DNA of 64,000 nucleotides, taken from assembly GCF_033958435.1 (NCBI RefSeq), contig NC_134141.1, forward strand, positions 101,969,001-102,033,000, written 5' to 3'. The DNA is from Carettochelys insculpta. Its lineage: Eukaryota > Chordata > Testudines > Carettochelyidae. Under the pieces are notes generated by a model, which was given only the letters and a program-made list of their open reading frames with translations, was not told the origin of the DNA and did not search any database. Both the position numbers and the translations under genes were made by a program. Of the stretch, positions 24,158-35,393 are shown piece after piece; positions within the stretch are counted from its first letter, which is position 1, and the number at the start of each line of letters is the position of its first letter.

Positions 24158-24494
24158 GTTTTCAGGTATCTAAAAGGATGTCATAAGGAGGAGGGAGAAA
24201 ACTTGTTCTTCTTGGCCTCTGAGGATAGAGCAAGAGGCAATGGACTTAAACTGCAGCAAGGGAGGTTTAGGTTGGACATTAGGAAAAAGTTCCTAACTGT
24301 CAGGGTGGTAAACACTGGAACAAATTGGCAAGGGAGGTTGTGGAATCTCCATCTCTGGAGATATTTAAGAACAGGTTAGATAGATGTCCATCAGGGATGG
24401 TTTAGACAGTACTTGGTCCTGCCATTGGGGCAGGGGGCTGGAGTCGATGGCCTCTCAAGGCCCCTTCCAGTCCTAGTATTCTATGAGTCTATGA
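24158..24494 (+). mobile_element. CR1 LINE 3' fragment
   Basis: Encodes the extreme C-terminus of CR1 ORF2 (AACTGCAGCAAGGGAGGTTT, GGTTGGACATTAGGAAAAAG). It ends with CCCCTTCCAGTCCTAGTATT and the CTATGAGTCTATGA 3' terminal repeat. It is the best-preserved of the short CR1 tails. Confidence 0.92.
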
Positions 24495-24992
24495 AACCCT
24501 ACACTGAATAAGAAATTAATGTCCTAAGGCTTTTCTATGGTGCACAGCAATATGGTACCTGAGCTTTACTTGTCATGCATCATCCACATATTTGCACTCT
24601 TCTCCTTTTCCCCTCATGTCAAACATGAACTGCTGCCTTCACTTTCAGACCCTTCAGAGTTTAGCCTTGTTCTTTTTCTCATCTCTCGTGTTCTATGGAA
24701 CCAGCAATCTCCAATTACTTTCCATTACAACATTTGCCTTTCTGGTTTATTCAAATTTTCCTCTACATACCATAGCCCTTTTTCATATCCTGCTCTTTAT
24801 TTGTGCGAGAGGAGCACCTTCAAATCAGCAAAGCGACAACATGCCCTTTCTTCAAACTTGCTGGTGCCATGTAGCAGCTTTGCACAACACAACATTTAAG
24901 CAGCTGATGAGCACCCTTTTTGCTGTTACAGTCTTCATAATCGTCCTACCTTTCTCTTGGGGTTCCCTCATCTGTTTGTTATTTTCATTTGT
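24495..24992. other. Unique-looking intronic sequence
   Basis: AT- and pyrimidine-rich. The 152-codon plus-strand frame at 24592-25050 runs into the MITE and shows no family signature. Confidence 0.5.
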
Positions 24993-25745
24993 TGTCTTTC
25001 ATTTTATATCATTTTGGCCGTGTCTACACGTGCACGCTACTTCGAAGTAGCGACGTCAACTTCGAAATAGCGCCTGTCACGGCTACACGTGTTGGGCGCT
25101 ATTTCGAAGTTGAAATCGACGTTAGGTGGCGAGACGTCGATGTCACTAACCCCATGAGGGGATGGGAATAGCGCCCTACTTCGAAGTTGAACGTCGAAGT
25201 AGGGCACGTGTAGACGATCTGCGTCCCGCACCATCGAAATAGCGGGGTCTGCCGTGGCGGCCATCAGCTGAGGGGTTGAGACGCTCTCTCTCCAGCCCCT
25301 GCGGGGCTCGATGGTCATCGTGTGCAGCAGCCCTTAGCCCAGGGCTTCTGGCTGCTGCTGCTGCAGCTGGGGATCCATGCTGCATGCACAGGGTCTGCAA
25401 CCAGTTGTCGGCTCTGTGGATCTTGTGTTGTTTAGTGCAACTGTGTCTGGGAGGGGCCCTTTAAGGGAGCAGCTTGCTGTTGAGTCCGCCCTGTGACCCT
25501 GTCTGTAGCTGTTCCTGGCACCCTTATTTCGATGTGTGCTACTTGGGCGTGGAGACGTTCCCTCGCAGCGTCTATTGCGATGTGGTGCTGCCCAACGTCG
25601 AAGTTGAACGTCGACATTGCCAGCCCTGGAGGACGTGTAGACGTTATTCATCGAAATAGACTATGTCGATGTTGCTACATCGAAATAAGCTATTTCGATG
25701 TAGCGTGCATGTGTAGACGTAGCTTTTCTGTCTTTCATTTTATAT
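24993..25745. repeat. 24-bp tandem duplication split by a MITE
   Basis: TGTCTTTCATTTTATAT occurs at 24993-25009 and again at 25729-25745. Removing the MITE and one 3-bp target copy leaves an apparent 24-bp tandem unit (TGTCTTTCATTTTATATCAT followed by TTTC) next to a second partial unit. The MITE therefore landed in the TTT of a pre-existing duplication. Confidence 0.62.
25016..25723 (-). mobile_element. Harbinger-like MITE, ~708 bp, copy 1
   Basis: Termini GGCCGTGTCTACACGTGCAC and, from the other side, GCTACGTCTACACATGCAC, with TTT on both sides. Arms are rich in TTCGAAAT/TTCGAAGTAG palindromes. The centre is non-palindromic and shared with copies at 29191 and 43324 (CAGAGCCGACAACTGG, CCCTGTGCATGCAGCATGG). 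A 93-codon open frame lies on the minus strand at 25318-25037. Orientation is given relative to the other two copies. Confidence 0.85.
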
Positions 25746-25863
25746 TTGGATTGCAAGATCTTAGAAAAAAAATCATGACGCTGCATCTTAAAGCAGCAAG
25801 CACACGGAAACCACCACATTCAGCATTTTCAGACGATTAGGATATGTTTTGTACAAATTATAC

Positions 25864-26335
25864 CTTAGAATCATAGAATCCTGGGGCTTGAAGGGTGTGT
25901 CCATGCTGCAAAACTGTTGTTTCAAAATAATTTTGAAATAGCAGATGGCTTATTTCAAATTCTGTAAACCTCATTCTACAAGGAACAGCACCTATTCTGA
26001 AATAGATACTTTTGGAATAGGGGCTGTGTAGACAGGGAATAGGGACTATTTTGAAATAAGCTAGTCTGGAATAGCTTATTCCTAAACAACACTGCTGTGT
26101 AGACGAAACACTGGTTGCAAGTGCCTATCTTTTACATGCTTCCAGGGGCTCTAATCTGAAATAGGCCCTATTGTGTGTGGACACACTATTTAGGAATAAA
26201 TTTTGCTTATTTTTGGGCTCCCCTGAAGCATAGATATGTTATTTTGGAATAGTAACTCTGGAATAAACTATTCTGGAATAACTCTGTAGTGTGGACATAC
26301 CTGAAGAGACCTCAGGAGGTCATTGAGTCCCTTGT
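25864..26335 (-). mobile_element. CR1 3' terminal fragment split by a MITE
   Basis: TTAGAATCATAGAATCCTGG at the left and AGAGACCTCAGGAGGTCATT at the right form the reverse complement of the CR1 3' end when the intervening MITE (25894-26301) is removed. Only about 60 bp of CR1 are present. Confidence 0.82.
25894..26301. mobile_element. MITE inserted into CR1 tail
   Basis: Termini GGTGTGTCCATGCTGC and, from the right, GGTATGTCCACACTAC. TGAAG flanks both ends (889-893 of the 25 kb block and 26302-26306). Interior motifs TATTTCAAAATAATTTTGAA and GGAATAACTC are inverted. The 5-bp duplication differs from the 3-bp duplications of the TTCGAAAT MITEs, so this may be another superfamily. Confidence 0.78.
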
Positions 26336-26919
26336 GAGTTATCGTTTTGAGAGTCTTGATCTGTTGAACATTAACATCTCAGCTCTTGGTTTATGAATAG
26401 CTGCGAGAAGCAGCGGGGGTGTCTCTGTGTTTTTGTAAATGCAGTACCTGCCAACAATTTGTAGCTTGCTAACACAATCACAATGTGAGAGGGAGTCCAG
26501 GTTGGTGGGAGAGAGGGTCCAATGATCCCACAGTCCAGATTACACCCCTGGAATCTTGTCAGTCACAAGTATGGGCAGGTCTGTACAGTGCTTAGTATCC
26601 TGCCCATTTGATTATGACTTTCTGGCACTATTGCAATAGAAAAAGTAGCAAACCTTAGCAAATGCGTTTATCATTTGTGTTATGACAACAACTCACTGAG
26701 GATTTTTACTAAGGCACACAGAAATTTAGGACGATATTTTCCTAAAGTCTCCACTAATTTGGGGTATCCAGTTAGAGATTTCCTTGGCTTCCATTTTCAG
26801 TTTGTCTCATTTTACTGCTGTTCTGGGGTTTTGTTTTTGTTTTAAATGCAGCACTGGACGGACATTACTTAATTGTGTCAATGCTCTTGAGAGAGGTAAA
26901 TTTTTGATACTTTTTTTCC
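26336..26919. other. Unique-looking intronic sequence
   Basis: No recognised repeat or coding signature. Confidence 0.5.
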
Positions 26920-27040
26920 CCGTGTATAGATATGGAAATTGAGAACAAAGGCAAAGAGACCTGGTCAATGCCGCACAGTAAATTCTTGGCAGGGTTAGGA
27001 TTAGGACACAGTATTTGCTTACTCCCAACTACATACCCCT
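26920..27040 (-). repeat. MIR-like SINE fragment
   Basis: ATGGAAATTGAGAACAAAGG, GACCTGGTCAATGCCGCACA and GGCAGGGTTAGGATTAGGAC follow the reverse-complement MIR core order (lower-case homologues in other copies at 16900). Heavily diverged. Confidence 0.45.
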
Positions 27041-27239
27041 TCTTCTTGACTGTATAATCTTATTTCCAGACCTACTTAGCATTCTCAGTACCTTCTGGAC
27101 TTCATATACAATTGAGTGTTCAGCTTTTCTGAAATTCATGCTGCAGGTGACTCAAGCTGAACACTCCCAAAAATTAGAAATGCAGAAATAGTGGCCACCT
27201 ATGAAAATTTTGATTTAAGTGACTAGAAGCCACAATATG

Positions 27240-27450
27240 TGGCCAGAGTACAAGAATGACTCCTGACATTTTTGGTTCAATTCCTAGCTCATCAATATAT
27301 TTTCCTTTCTGACTTTGGGCAAGTCACTGAACCTCTTTCCTCAGTTCCCCATCAGTGAAATGGTGATAATTCTCAGCTTCCCCATAGGTGTGTCATTTGG
27401 ATCTATTCATTAAAGTTTGAGGCACTTTTATACTTCAATGATCTGTTGAT
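27240..27450 (+). repeat. MIR-like CORE-SINE
   Basis: GGTTCAATTCCTAGCTCATC is followed by the core GACTTTGGGCAAGTCACTGA, then ACCTCTTTCCTCAGTTCCCC, ATCAGTGAAATGGTGATAAT and CATTAAAGTTTGAGGCAC. This is the standard MIR order on the plus strand. Confidence 0.78.
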
Positions 27451-29190
27451 ATGCACTTCTATCACCACTAAGGAGACAGAGTATCCAGTATATTGCAGAT
27501 CTTGAAGGCAGCATGTTTCTAACTGAGGGCCATTACACAGCTTACAATCAGCAAAGACTTCCTAATCATTATATTTAGCTTTAGTACTAAGGGCTGAAAG
27601 CCACCCACACTGAGAACCATGAAATCTTATCTATCTAAATATCATTTTGTAGTTGCAGGAGCAAGTCATAAGAACATTTGTTTCCTTTGGCTCATTTTCA
27701 AACAGGGAGACATTGCTTTATCAAAATGCCTTTATTAGTACTTCAATTCAGCAAGCAGAGATTGCTAAGTAAGAGTCACTTTCTAGCCAAAATGTCAGTC
27801 AAAACTACATGAGCCATAGAGTACTGTACAAGTTAACATTTTAACAGCCCTATTGCAGTAATTATTCTGAGCATTATTCTTTATGATGCATTGAAAGGGG
27901 AGGACATTATATTGAGGATTTTAGGTTCTAATTTTCTCCCTCCAGTATGGTATTCTGCAGTTGTCTCCTACCCAAGGGAGGAGCTACCTTTATCTGAGCT
28001 GCCACAGTAGAAAGCAGGGAAGATTCAGAGCAACGTTTGCTTGTGTGGACAGCTGATGGGGCTGATCTGGTGAATTGCTGGGACAGGTGATTTGATAGGA
28101 GGCAAAAGTTCACATGCTCGTAAAGCTGCTCTATGGTGGGTGTAGATGCTCACTTTTCCTCCTTTTCCTTCACTGAGGGGCAGAATTTGCCCCTGCCATC
28201 TCTAGCGGCTCCCTTGGTAGTAGAACCAGTGCTATTTTGTTACATATGGGGAGTCAGGCTTCCAGGGCACCACAATAGGTACACCCTGCCTCAATGTAGT
28301 GCAATTTGCCAGAAAAATCCATGACAGCAAAATGTCAATGGTAGTGTGTATCTGAGGAGCTGGAGGGGAACAGGTGGGAATGAATTTCTGGAGGGGCAGA
28401 AACATGTTGTCTGCTTATGCATGGGTCCTCTTATTCCCCCTTTCTGTTCTCAAGTGTGCGTACAGAGATTAAAGACTATTATAGTCACTGCAGTAGCTGC
28501 GGTACGTAGAGGTGGGAGGGACTTTTGAAGGGTTCTTCTTTCCTACTTGCCAGTGTAACTGCTGAGGGCCAGAAGATGTATCCTATGTACTTAAATTACA
28601 GCCAGCCATTTGGAGTCTTGGAAACTGAAAAGGGCTTCAGGAAGTTCACATGAGGCAGATTTGGGGTTTTAAAGGTCTATGGGGCCTTCTTACCTTGTTA
28701 TCCTCATGGTGAAAGTGAAAGAATAAAGCCCTAAGGGTAGAAGTGCATGTCACCCATTAATTTCTTACTATGAACATGCTTATTAAATAAGCCGAAATGG
28801 AGTTGCATGACTGTCTCAGTCTAATTTTTCTGAAGTGCATCATTCACTACCCTGTGTGTGTGTGAGATAAGGTAACAAAAAATGATCAATACAGGTGCCT
28901 TGGGATTTGGCTCAACCTCATTTATTCTACATGCAGAGCCCCAGCAAGGTTATTACAGTGTATTACTATATCAGAGCGGCTCTGAGAGATCCTTCTGTGA
29001 GACAAAGTTTCAGTGGATATTTTAATAAAGAAGCTCTCTCTCTGGTGGGGACAGAGTGAACTAGTGCAAGTAAGAGAAGAACCAGCTTGAATCTTCAGTT
29101 TTAGGTGTGGAGTTTTTTCTGAGAGACAGAGAGAGAACTCAACTGTCAGTACTTGAAATATACCAGGGACAGCACTGTATATTCATCTTA
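27451..29190. other. Unique-looking intronic sequence
   Basis: No supported gene or named repeat. A short GTGTGTGTGTGAG run is at 28853. Confidence 0.5.
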
Positions 29191-29916
29191 GCTACGTCTA
29201 CAAGTGTATGCTACATTGAAATACCTTATGTATTTACTTTGTAGCGAAATCAAAATAAGCTATTTCGATGAATAGTGTCTACACGTCCTCCAGGGCTGGT
29301 GCCGTCGACGTTCAACTTCGACGTTGGGCAGCACCACATCAAAGTAGGCGCTGCAGGGGAGCGTCTACACACCAAAGCGGCCCACATCGAAATAAGAGTG
29401 CCAGGAACAGCTGCAGAAAGGGTCACCGGGCGGACTAGCACTTCCTGGGCAACAGCAAGCCACTCCCTTAAAGGGCCCCTCCCAGACACACACTAAACAG
29501 CACAAGATCCACAGAGCCGACAACTGGTTGCAGACCCTGTGCATGCAGCATGGATCCCCAGCTGCAGCAGCAGCAGCAGCAGCCAGAAGCCCTGGGCTAA
29601 GGGCTGCTGCACACGGTGACCATAGAGCCCCGCAGGGGCTGGAGAGAGCATTTCTCAACCCCTCAGCTGATGGCTGCCATGGCAGACCCCACTATTTCGA
29701 TGTTGCAGGACGCGGATCGGCTACACGTGCCCTACTTCAATGTTCAACGTCGAAGTAGGGCGCTATTCCCATCTCCTGTTGGGGAAAGCAACTTCGACGT
29801 CTCGCCGCCTTACATCGATTTCAACTTTGAAATAGCGCTTGCCACGTGTAGACGTGGCGGGCACTATTTCAAAGTTGGTGTGGCTACTTCGAAGTAGCCA
29901 GCACATGTAGACGCAG
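29191..29916 (+). mobile_element. Harbinger-like MITE, ~726 bp, copy 2
   Basis: Same element as copies 1 and 3, with termini GCTACGTCTACAAGTGTATG and, from the right, CTGCGTCTACATGTGCTGG. It is the most diverged copy: several TTCGAAAT sites have decayed and the ends lack the leading GG. A (CAG)n run at 29562-29580 is expanded relative to copy 3. The 93-codon frame is open at 29616-29897. Confidence 0.82.
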
Positions 29917-30439
29917 TTCATATGATTAAAAAGAGAGCTTGTAAAATTCAGCAGTTTCTCTGCATAGGGTTTCATGCACCTCCAAAGTTTCACTTTTGGC
30001 TTGCATTCAGATGACTGCAAAATATTAAAGGGAAACAACGCAGTCATAGCCATTGAGTTACACCTGTTAGTGTTTTTTTTGTTGTTGTTGTTTTTTCTGA
30101 CAAAACAATGCAAATCTGTGTCCTGCAATGTTCTCATTTGGACACAAAATTACCTGAAAGAGTCTCTCAATGGACATGGTTTGAGTTATGTTGAGGTTAC
30201 AGCATAATATGAAACCAGTTGAGTTTTGCTTAACATTTTTTAACTTACTGGGGAATATTTCCAAGAGTTGCAGTGATAACATACATATAAACATCTCAAT
30301 ATGTGTAAGCTTACCTGACCCAATGTTTAAAAATGGATACAAGCCTCATAATTCCCGTCCACCTTGGAACTTTGCCAAAGCTTTAGTTTAGCTGAAATTC
30401 TTACTTTCATGGGAACTGACTACAGTAGTTCTAAGCTGG
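29917..30439. other. Unique-looking intronic sequence with (GTT)n tract
   Basis: A T8(GTT)n tract lies near 30072-30096. Nothing else recognised. Confidence 0.5.
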
Positions 30440-30640
30440 GAGGCAGTTTCACTAATGGGTAATGCATTAGGCTGGACCCAAGACTAAGGTTTACTCCCAC
30501 CTCTTCCACTTGTTTGCCAAGTGACTTTTGGCAGATCACTTCACCTTTCTGTGGCTCAGTTTTTTCTTTTTGTAAAGTACTTTGAGAGCTATGCATGAAG
30601 AGTTGTAGAAGAGTTGGCTAGTAGTGATGCTGAAAGTCAT
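30440..30640 (+). repeat. MIR-like CORE-SINE with tRNA-related head
   Basis: CTAATGGGTAATGCATTAGG with ACCCAAGACTAAGGTTTACT forms a decayed tRNA-type head. The core GCCAAGTGACTTTTGGCAGA, then TCACTTCACCTTTCTGTGGC and GTAAAGTACTTTGAGAGCTA, follow in the expected order. Confidence 0.75.
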
Positions 30641-31202
30641 GGAATAAGTCAGGACATGCATGCTCTCACAAGGGACTTTATAGTATGCTTTTAAAATATA
30701 AAATCTATTTATGTTGATTTTTATTCACAAAAATGACCATTTTTCTGCCTTCTTCAGCTGTCATTTTGCCAAAAACTTTCTGGTCTGCATATTGTGACCT
30801 ACTTCAGTCAAAAGAGCAATCTTGTGCTTGAGTGGTTTTCCTTTAGTTGCTTCTGTGATGCTGGCTTCTGTTTTTATGAGAATCCTGCTGAGATTCTGCA
30901 GCCTACCCTCTGAACTTCTGCACTGAGATCAATCGGGATGCTAAGAGGCAGCGCTTTAGTAACTGGGAGTTTAGGTGACAAGCTAAAGTTCTCTGAACCC
31001 TGGGTAGGCTGGGACTGCAGGAAAGGAAACTGCTGTTGATAGAATATGGGAAACCTAAGAGGATGAGGTAACTACCATCCCCAGCTTTAGAGACCCCTAC
31101 TCCTTTTACGCAGCAGAAAAGCTGCACAGCTGTAACATACAAACACTGATTAATTTTCACACTGTGATGTATTTTTGTTACTAGTTCCGTTAAACTGAAG
31201 AC
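30641..31202. other. Unique-looking intronic sequence
   Basis: Nothing recognised. Confidence 0.5.
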
Positions 31203-31425
31203 AGCTAGAAGTCCTGTGGCATCTTATAGATGAACAGACATTTTGGAGTGTAAGCTTTGATGGGCAAAGACCCATTTCATCAGATGCATCTTGTGATGTG
31301 ATCTGACGAAGCAGGTCTTTGCCCATGAAAGCTTATGCTCCAAAATATCTGTTAGTCTGTAAGGTGCCACAGGGCTTCTTGTTATTTTTGGAGATACAGA
31401 CTAACATGGGTACCCCTCTGGTATT
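31203..31425. mobile_element. Inverted pair of Penelope-like terminal repeats
   Basis: The minus-strand arm (31203-31290) and plus-strand arm (31296-31425) both hold a CTGAYGA box, the GGGTCTTTGCCC hairpin and AAGCTTA. The plus arm continues through TCTGTTAGTCTGTAAGGTGC to the terminus CAGACTAACATGGGTACCCC. The minus arm has CAAA in place of GAAA. Head-to-head terminal repeats are a recurrent layout in this window. Confidence 0.72.
31303..31340 (+). ncRNA. Hammerhead ribozyme-like core in Penelope-like terminus
   Basis: CTGACGA (31303-31309), stem-loop AGCAGGTCTTTGCCCAT, GAAA (31327-31330), then GCTTATGCTC. The last element can form the minimal helix III (A-GC-loop-GC-U), placing a predicted cleavage point after C31340. 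The stem has mispairs next to its base. An extra A also separates the box from the stem, so activity is doubtful for this copy. Confidence 0.45.
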
Positions 31426-31681
31426 AAACTGAAGGTTATTCAATGATTTCATAATCCATTAAAATTTCTGTGTAATTGTCAGTTCAGCCTGGAATGATGC
31501 ATTGCCGCATACACTGCAAGAGGGCCTTGTTGCAGGATTTTGCTCTAGGAGGCTGTGTTGTGCTTTGGAGCCATTCTGGCAGGGGTGATATCTGAACGTT
31601 TTAAAAAGACAAGTGAAAATAAGTCTGTGGTAAGGCAGTTCTTGTCTTGAGAACCAGCTCACCTGTAATCTTTTGTTAATA

Positions 31682-32105
31682 CAGTAGACCCCCAAGTCAC
31701 ATGGGGGTTGCGTTCCTTGCAACCCCCGCATAACTCAAATTTTGCGCAGGTTGCAGGGGTGGGAAACTAATCAGCATATGGCAGCTTGGTTCCCATCCTG
31801 GGTCCTGCAAGTGGGGCAGGGAGGTGGGAGGACTGGGAACCAAGTTGCAGTGTGGTTCCTGATCCCTGTCACTCTGGGAGCCAGGAAACTGACAATCTCC
31901 ATTGGAAATCAGTGGTTTTGAACAGTGAGTTGTTGACAAACTTTTAATTAGCTGTAATTAATACTTTGCAATTGCTGTTTGAAAGATTTGTGAGGCACTT
32001 GGTATGAAGAGGATTTGCATTTTTATCAGTGTACATTTATTTGTATGACACAAAAGTCAGTGCAACAGAAGCTCTCCATATAGCGTGAAATTGCGTTATT
32101 TATGT
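31682..32105. mobile_element. Tigger/pogo-like element, left end
   Basis: TA (31680-31681) precedes CAGTAGACCCCCAAGTCACA, a typical Tigger-style terminus, with GGGGGTTGCGTTCCTTGCAA next. A right terminus is not clear. The end at 32105 is a guess from the ATAGCGTGAAATTGCGTTAT motif. Confidence 0.5.
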
Positions 32106-33034
32106 CATTTTTTTTGTACTCTGAAGTGCTCTCGTCTGCCTGGACATCATAAGCAGGAAAAATGCAGTAGCCATTTACATCCCTTTGCAGTGAATACCTT
32201 GTTTTTAAGAATAAAACACTAAAGTAAAAAGGTACAACATTCTTTAAACATAATAATCATTTCAGTGGGTTAGGCACCCAACCTGCTTGGTTGATTTAGA
32301 AAATCCTGTTAGGTACCTATTTGCATTTTAGGTGCCCCTTTACCTCCTCAGGCTCCTAAGTATCTTAGAAAATCTGACCTTTGGAAAACTGTCTTATTCA
32401 AGTCTGTGAGATTTACACAGATCCACTAAATCCAGAGGTGACCCCTTCTTCAAGAATGACTCTAACAGTCACTGACTACTGTTCTCCCTCCAACATTTTC
32501 TGAGAGGGAGTGGGTGGTTGTCTCTATTTGTTCCCACCTAGTTTGCAATTACCATGGACAAATAGATAAGAGGCATTTTCAAAGAATCTCCCATTACCCA
32601 GCTATCTCCTCTCTCCTTCATCCTATCCGAAAGGAAGGCAATATGCAGGCAATGGAACAGTTTCCAAATCAGGGCAATAGTTACAAAAATCTAGGAGAAC
32701 AGGGCTGTACTGGATTGAAAAAAACTCAACCAGCTGTTCCTATGTATTGTTGGAGGAGCCTAGGCATGTAACCAGGGCTGAGGGCTACACTAGGCAGCAG
32801 GACACGCCGGGGTGAGGCATTGCAGTGGTGAATGGACCAATACCAAAGTACTGTTATGGATCTGGACCTTAGATGCTTTTAAAGATTTTATTCAATGTTC
32901 CTTAAACCAAATAGTCATTTGTAACCACTTAATACATATTCAGAAAATTTCTCTTAGTTATGGAATTGAATTCTGATCTCACACTAGTAAATCTAGAGTA
33001 TGCTAACCTCATGGAGCTACTCTAGATTTAATCC
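32106..33034. other. Intronic sequence with an unnamed ancient repeat-like patch
   Basis: AGTGGGTTAGGCACCCAACC to CTAAGTATCTTAGAAAATCT (about 32265-32375) resembles ancient interspersed repeats with TAGGTGCC words, and is similar to 61195-61260. Nothing else recognised. Confidence 0.4.
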
Positions 33035-33536
33035 AGTGCTGGACAACTTGTGGCACGTAGGCCGTATGTGGCCCCCTGGGACTCCACCTGTGGCCTGCAG
33101 GACCCCATGGCTGTCCCCGCTCCCTATGAAACTCTTGTGCACCTGAGCACTGGAGCTCTGCATATCCTAAGCCACCCCCTCCCTCCCAGCATTTTCAGAG
33201 CACCACAAATCATCTGATTCATGCTCCGTCCACCCTCCTCCCCCACCCTCCCAGTGCTGGAATGCCGAAAATCAGCTGTTTTTGGCATTCTAGCTCTGGG
33301 TGGGAGGGAGAGGAGTGGGGATGGAGAGTGGATCAGGTGATTCACACACTTCGAAAGTGTTGGGAGGGAGGGGAAGGAGCAATAAGTGTGCGACTGTGGT
33401 TTGTGAGAGGTGTGGGAGAGGACGGCACAGAAAAGAGCCGTGGGGCCGCAAGTGGAACCCCAGTGGGCTGCAGGCTGCTGCAACTGGCTGAAGTGAAAGA
33501 GGGCCATTCATGTAGCCTGTCCCTGGTACTGTAATT
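33035..33536. mobile_element. hAT-like element with internal inverted repeat
   Basis: Starts CAGTGCTGGACAACTTGTGG and ends (from the right) CAGTACCAGGGACAGGCTAC. The flanking 8-mers ATTTAATC and ATTTAACT agree at 6 positions. CCCTCCCTCCCAGCATTTTC and a reverse copy near 33350 form internal arms. Paired open frames on both strands reflect this palindrome. Confidence 0.55.
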
Positions 33537-34499
33537 TAACTGTTTAAAGGGTCCTCATTTGGTAGCAGAGAAACTTATTTGCAAAACAAATCATAGCTGA
33601 AAATGGATTCACTGCTGGCATTCCCAGAAACAGGCATTGGCACTCTTGCAGCTGTGTAAATGTTCTCATGGCTGAGATGCTTAATCCAAAGAGCTTTTTG
33701 AGGATGTTGAGGAAACAGTGGCTACGGATATAGCTGATCCTTTAAATCCTTACTCACACTAGACATCCCACCTTTTCCCCATAGTTTTGTTTGGCAAGGT
33801 TATGTTCATTTAACTAGGCTTTTTGTGGTCCAAAGGATCTTTCTAAGACTTCTGTCACAAACTCAGTTTTGTAAAACCAGAGAAAGTCTGGGGGAATCTC
33901 AAAGCCCCTTTAACACATGGGGGATTCCTGTATGATTTGACAGTTGCTGTGCTTTCTACTACACTTACAGTTTTAGATCCTTTTAATTTAGAAAGTGTTA
34001 TTCTCGACAACTCTGACTAGTCTTAAGAATAGAGGTTGCCTAACACAATGAGCACAAGGCTATGCATGTAGTTCTGATTTCTGAAGCCAGTGAGACTACT
34101 CTCAGAGAAATACAATAGTTGTATGAATGAAAGTTTTCAGAACTAGGCCTGTTATGCAAAGACAAGACCAGGGGCTTAGTTCCATCCTTGTCTATGCCAA
34201 TTAAGTTTTATAAAAGGTCCCACTGTTTCTAATTCTGGTTCAACTGCACTGGTGTTAGCTACATGGGGAGTCCTACTGTAGATAGCTCTGATGGCTGTTT
34301 TCAGTAGCATGGTGGTTAGACATTCTCTGAGCAGGTTTTATGGACCCCTAGTTCTTAGTATGCAATTTCAGAAATTTACTAAGACCTATTAGTTAAGCTA
34401 CTTGGGGAGTATTTTGGAGCATTCATAAACAGATACCAGAGGTATATCTTTTGTATCAAAGGGTAAGAATCTGTCACAAAAGGAGCTTTGGAACAGAGC
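33537..34499. other. Unique-looking intronic sequence
   Basis: No recognised repeat or coding signature. Confidence 0.5.
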
Positions 34500-34768
34500 A
34501 GGACAAGAACCACTTGACATTCAAATCAAGTGAAGAAAATGGGGATGGTTAGGCCACGCTCTTAGAAAACCATCATCCAGCATAGTCCATCAAGCTCTCA
34601 AATGGAACCTGAAAGGAAAACACAAAAGAGGAAGACCTTAGATGATGTGGAGAAGATCTGCTGATAGTGAAGGACACAACTGGTGTCCTTCTGGAGTCAG
34701 CCAAAAGTTTTTTCTTGAGACAGAGTAAAGTAGAGGAGACTTGTAGATGACTCATGCTCCACTCTGAG
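34500..34768 (+). pseudogene. RTE-like LINE, C-terminal ORF2 fragment
   Basis: With frameshifts, the plus strand reads as a GHALRKP-like start, then [12 protein letters not shown], and a late DRVKWRRLVDD segment. This is the order seen at the C-terminus of RTE-like ORF2 proteins (GHVLRM, GKRKRGRP, WRSLV). No catalytic RT motif is retained. It may belong to the same family as the LINE at 17861-21860. Confidence 0.6.
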
Positions 34769-35119
34769 TACAAGGGTTTACGTTAAGTTATTAATTAAGC
34801 ATTTGCTCAGAATACACTGAACATAATGGAAAGTCTGAGTTATTCCAGTAGTGAAAAATGTTTTTTGGAGAAAGCTAAACTTAACAATACCAGTTTGTAT
34901 CCAGCTGTGTTGGATTATAGAAATTTACAAATAATGTAATTGGCTTCTGTGGCACAGATGTTTATGGGTAGACCTCCAAGGGCTCTATTTTTTTATCTTT
35001 CACAAAATCTAAAAGTTATTCAGTATTTAGCAAACTCCTGACTTACTACTGTACATCATCTAGAATGAAAACAAACAGGAAAAAATGTGACTGAGACAGA
35101 GATTCTCCAGTCAGGCACA
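34769..35119. other. Unique-looking intronic sequence
   Basis: Nothing recognised. Confidence 0.5.
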
Positions 35120-35185
35120 TGATGCTGTATTTATTTTGATGCTGTGTTATGTTTATTTTGCCAGCAAAACCCTCTTGTGTAGACA
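35120..35185. mobile_element. MITE terminal fragment (GTGTAGACATAGCC end)
   Basis: GCCAGCAAAACCCTCTTGTG followed by TAGACATAGCC matches the right terminus style of the element at 11608-11885. Only the end is present. Confidence 0.42.
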
Positions 35186-35211
35186 TAGCCTGAGATATGA
35201 GCCTATCCCTG

Positions 35212-35393
35212 CCATTAGTATGCCCTCTATTTTTTCCATCCCTGTGCAGAATAATTTTTATGTGCACCAATGCATGAGTGGATGTGCACCACCAATGGAA
35301 ATTTGCTGTGGGTGCTCTGGTAATTGGTTGGGTGGCTGCCCACAAGAGATTCAGGTGCTGCCCAAGTGCTCAGCTTACAGGGAACACTGCCTG
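35212..35393. mobile_element. hAT-like MITE (TGTTCCCTCTAA terminal family)
   Basis: Left part CCCTCTATTTTTTCCATCCC with GTGCACCAATGCATGAG. Right part GCTCAGCTTACAGGGAACAC. Related in inverse to 396-514. No clear target duplication. Confidence 0.5.

Noticed and set aside
24993..25745. 17-bp target-site duplication around MITE copy 1
   Set aside because: The repeats do not abut the element ends. TTT duplication plus a prior tandem duplication explains them better and agrees with the other copies.
29562..29580. (CAG)n tract as a coding trinucleotide repeat
   Set aside because: It is part of the MITE centre and is present, shorter, in the other copies.
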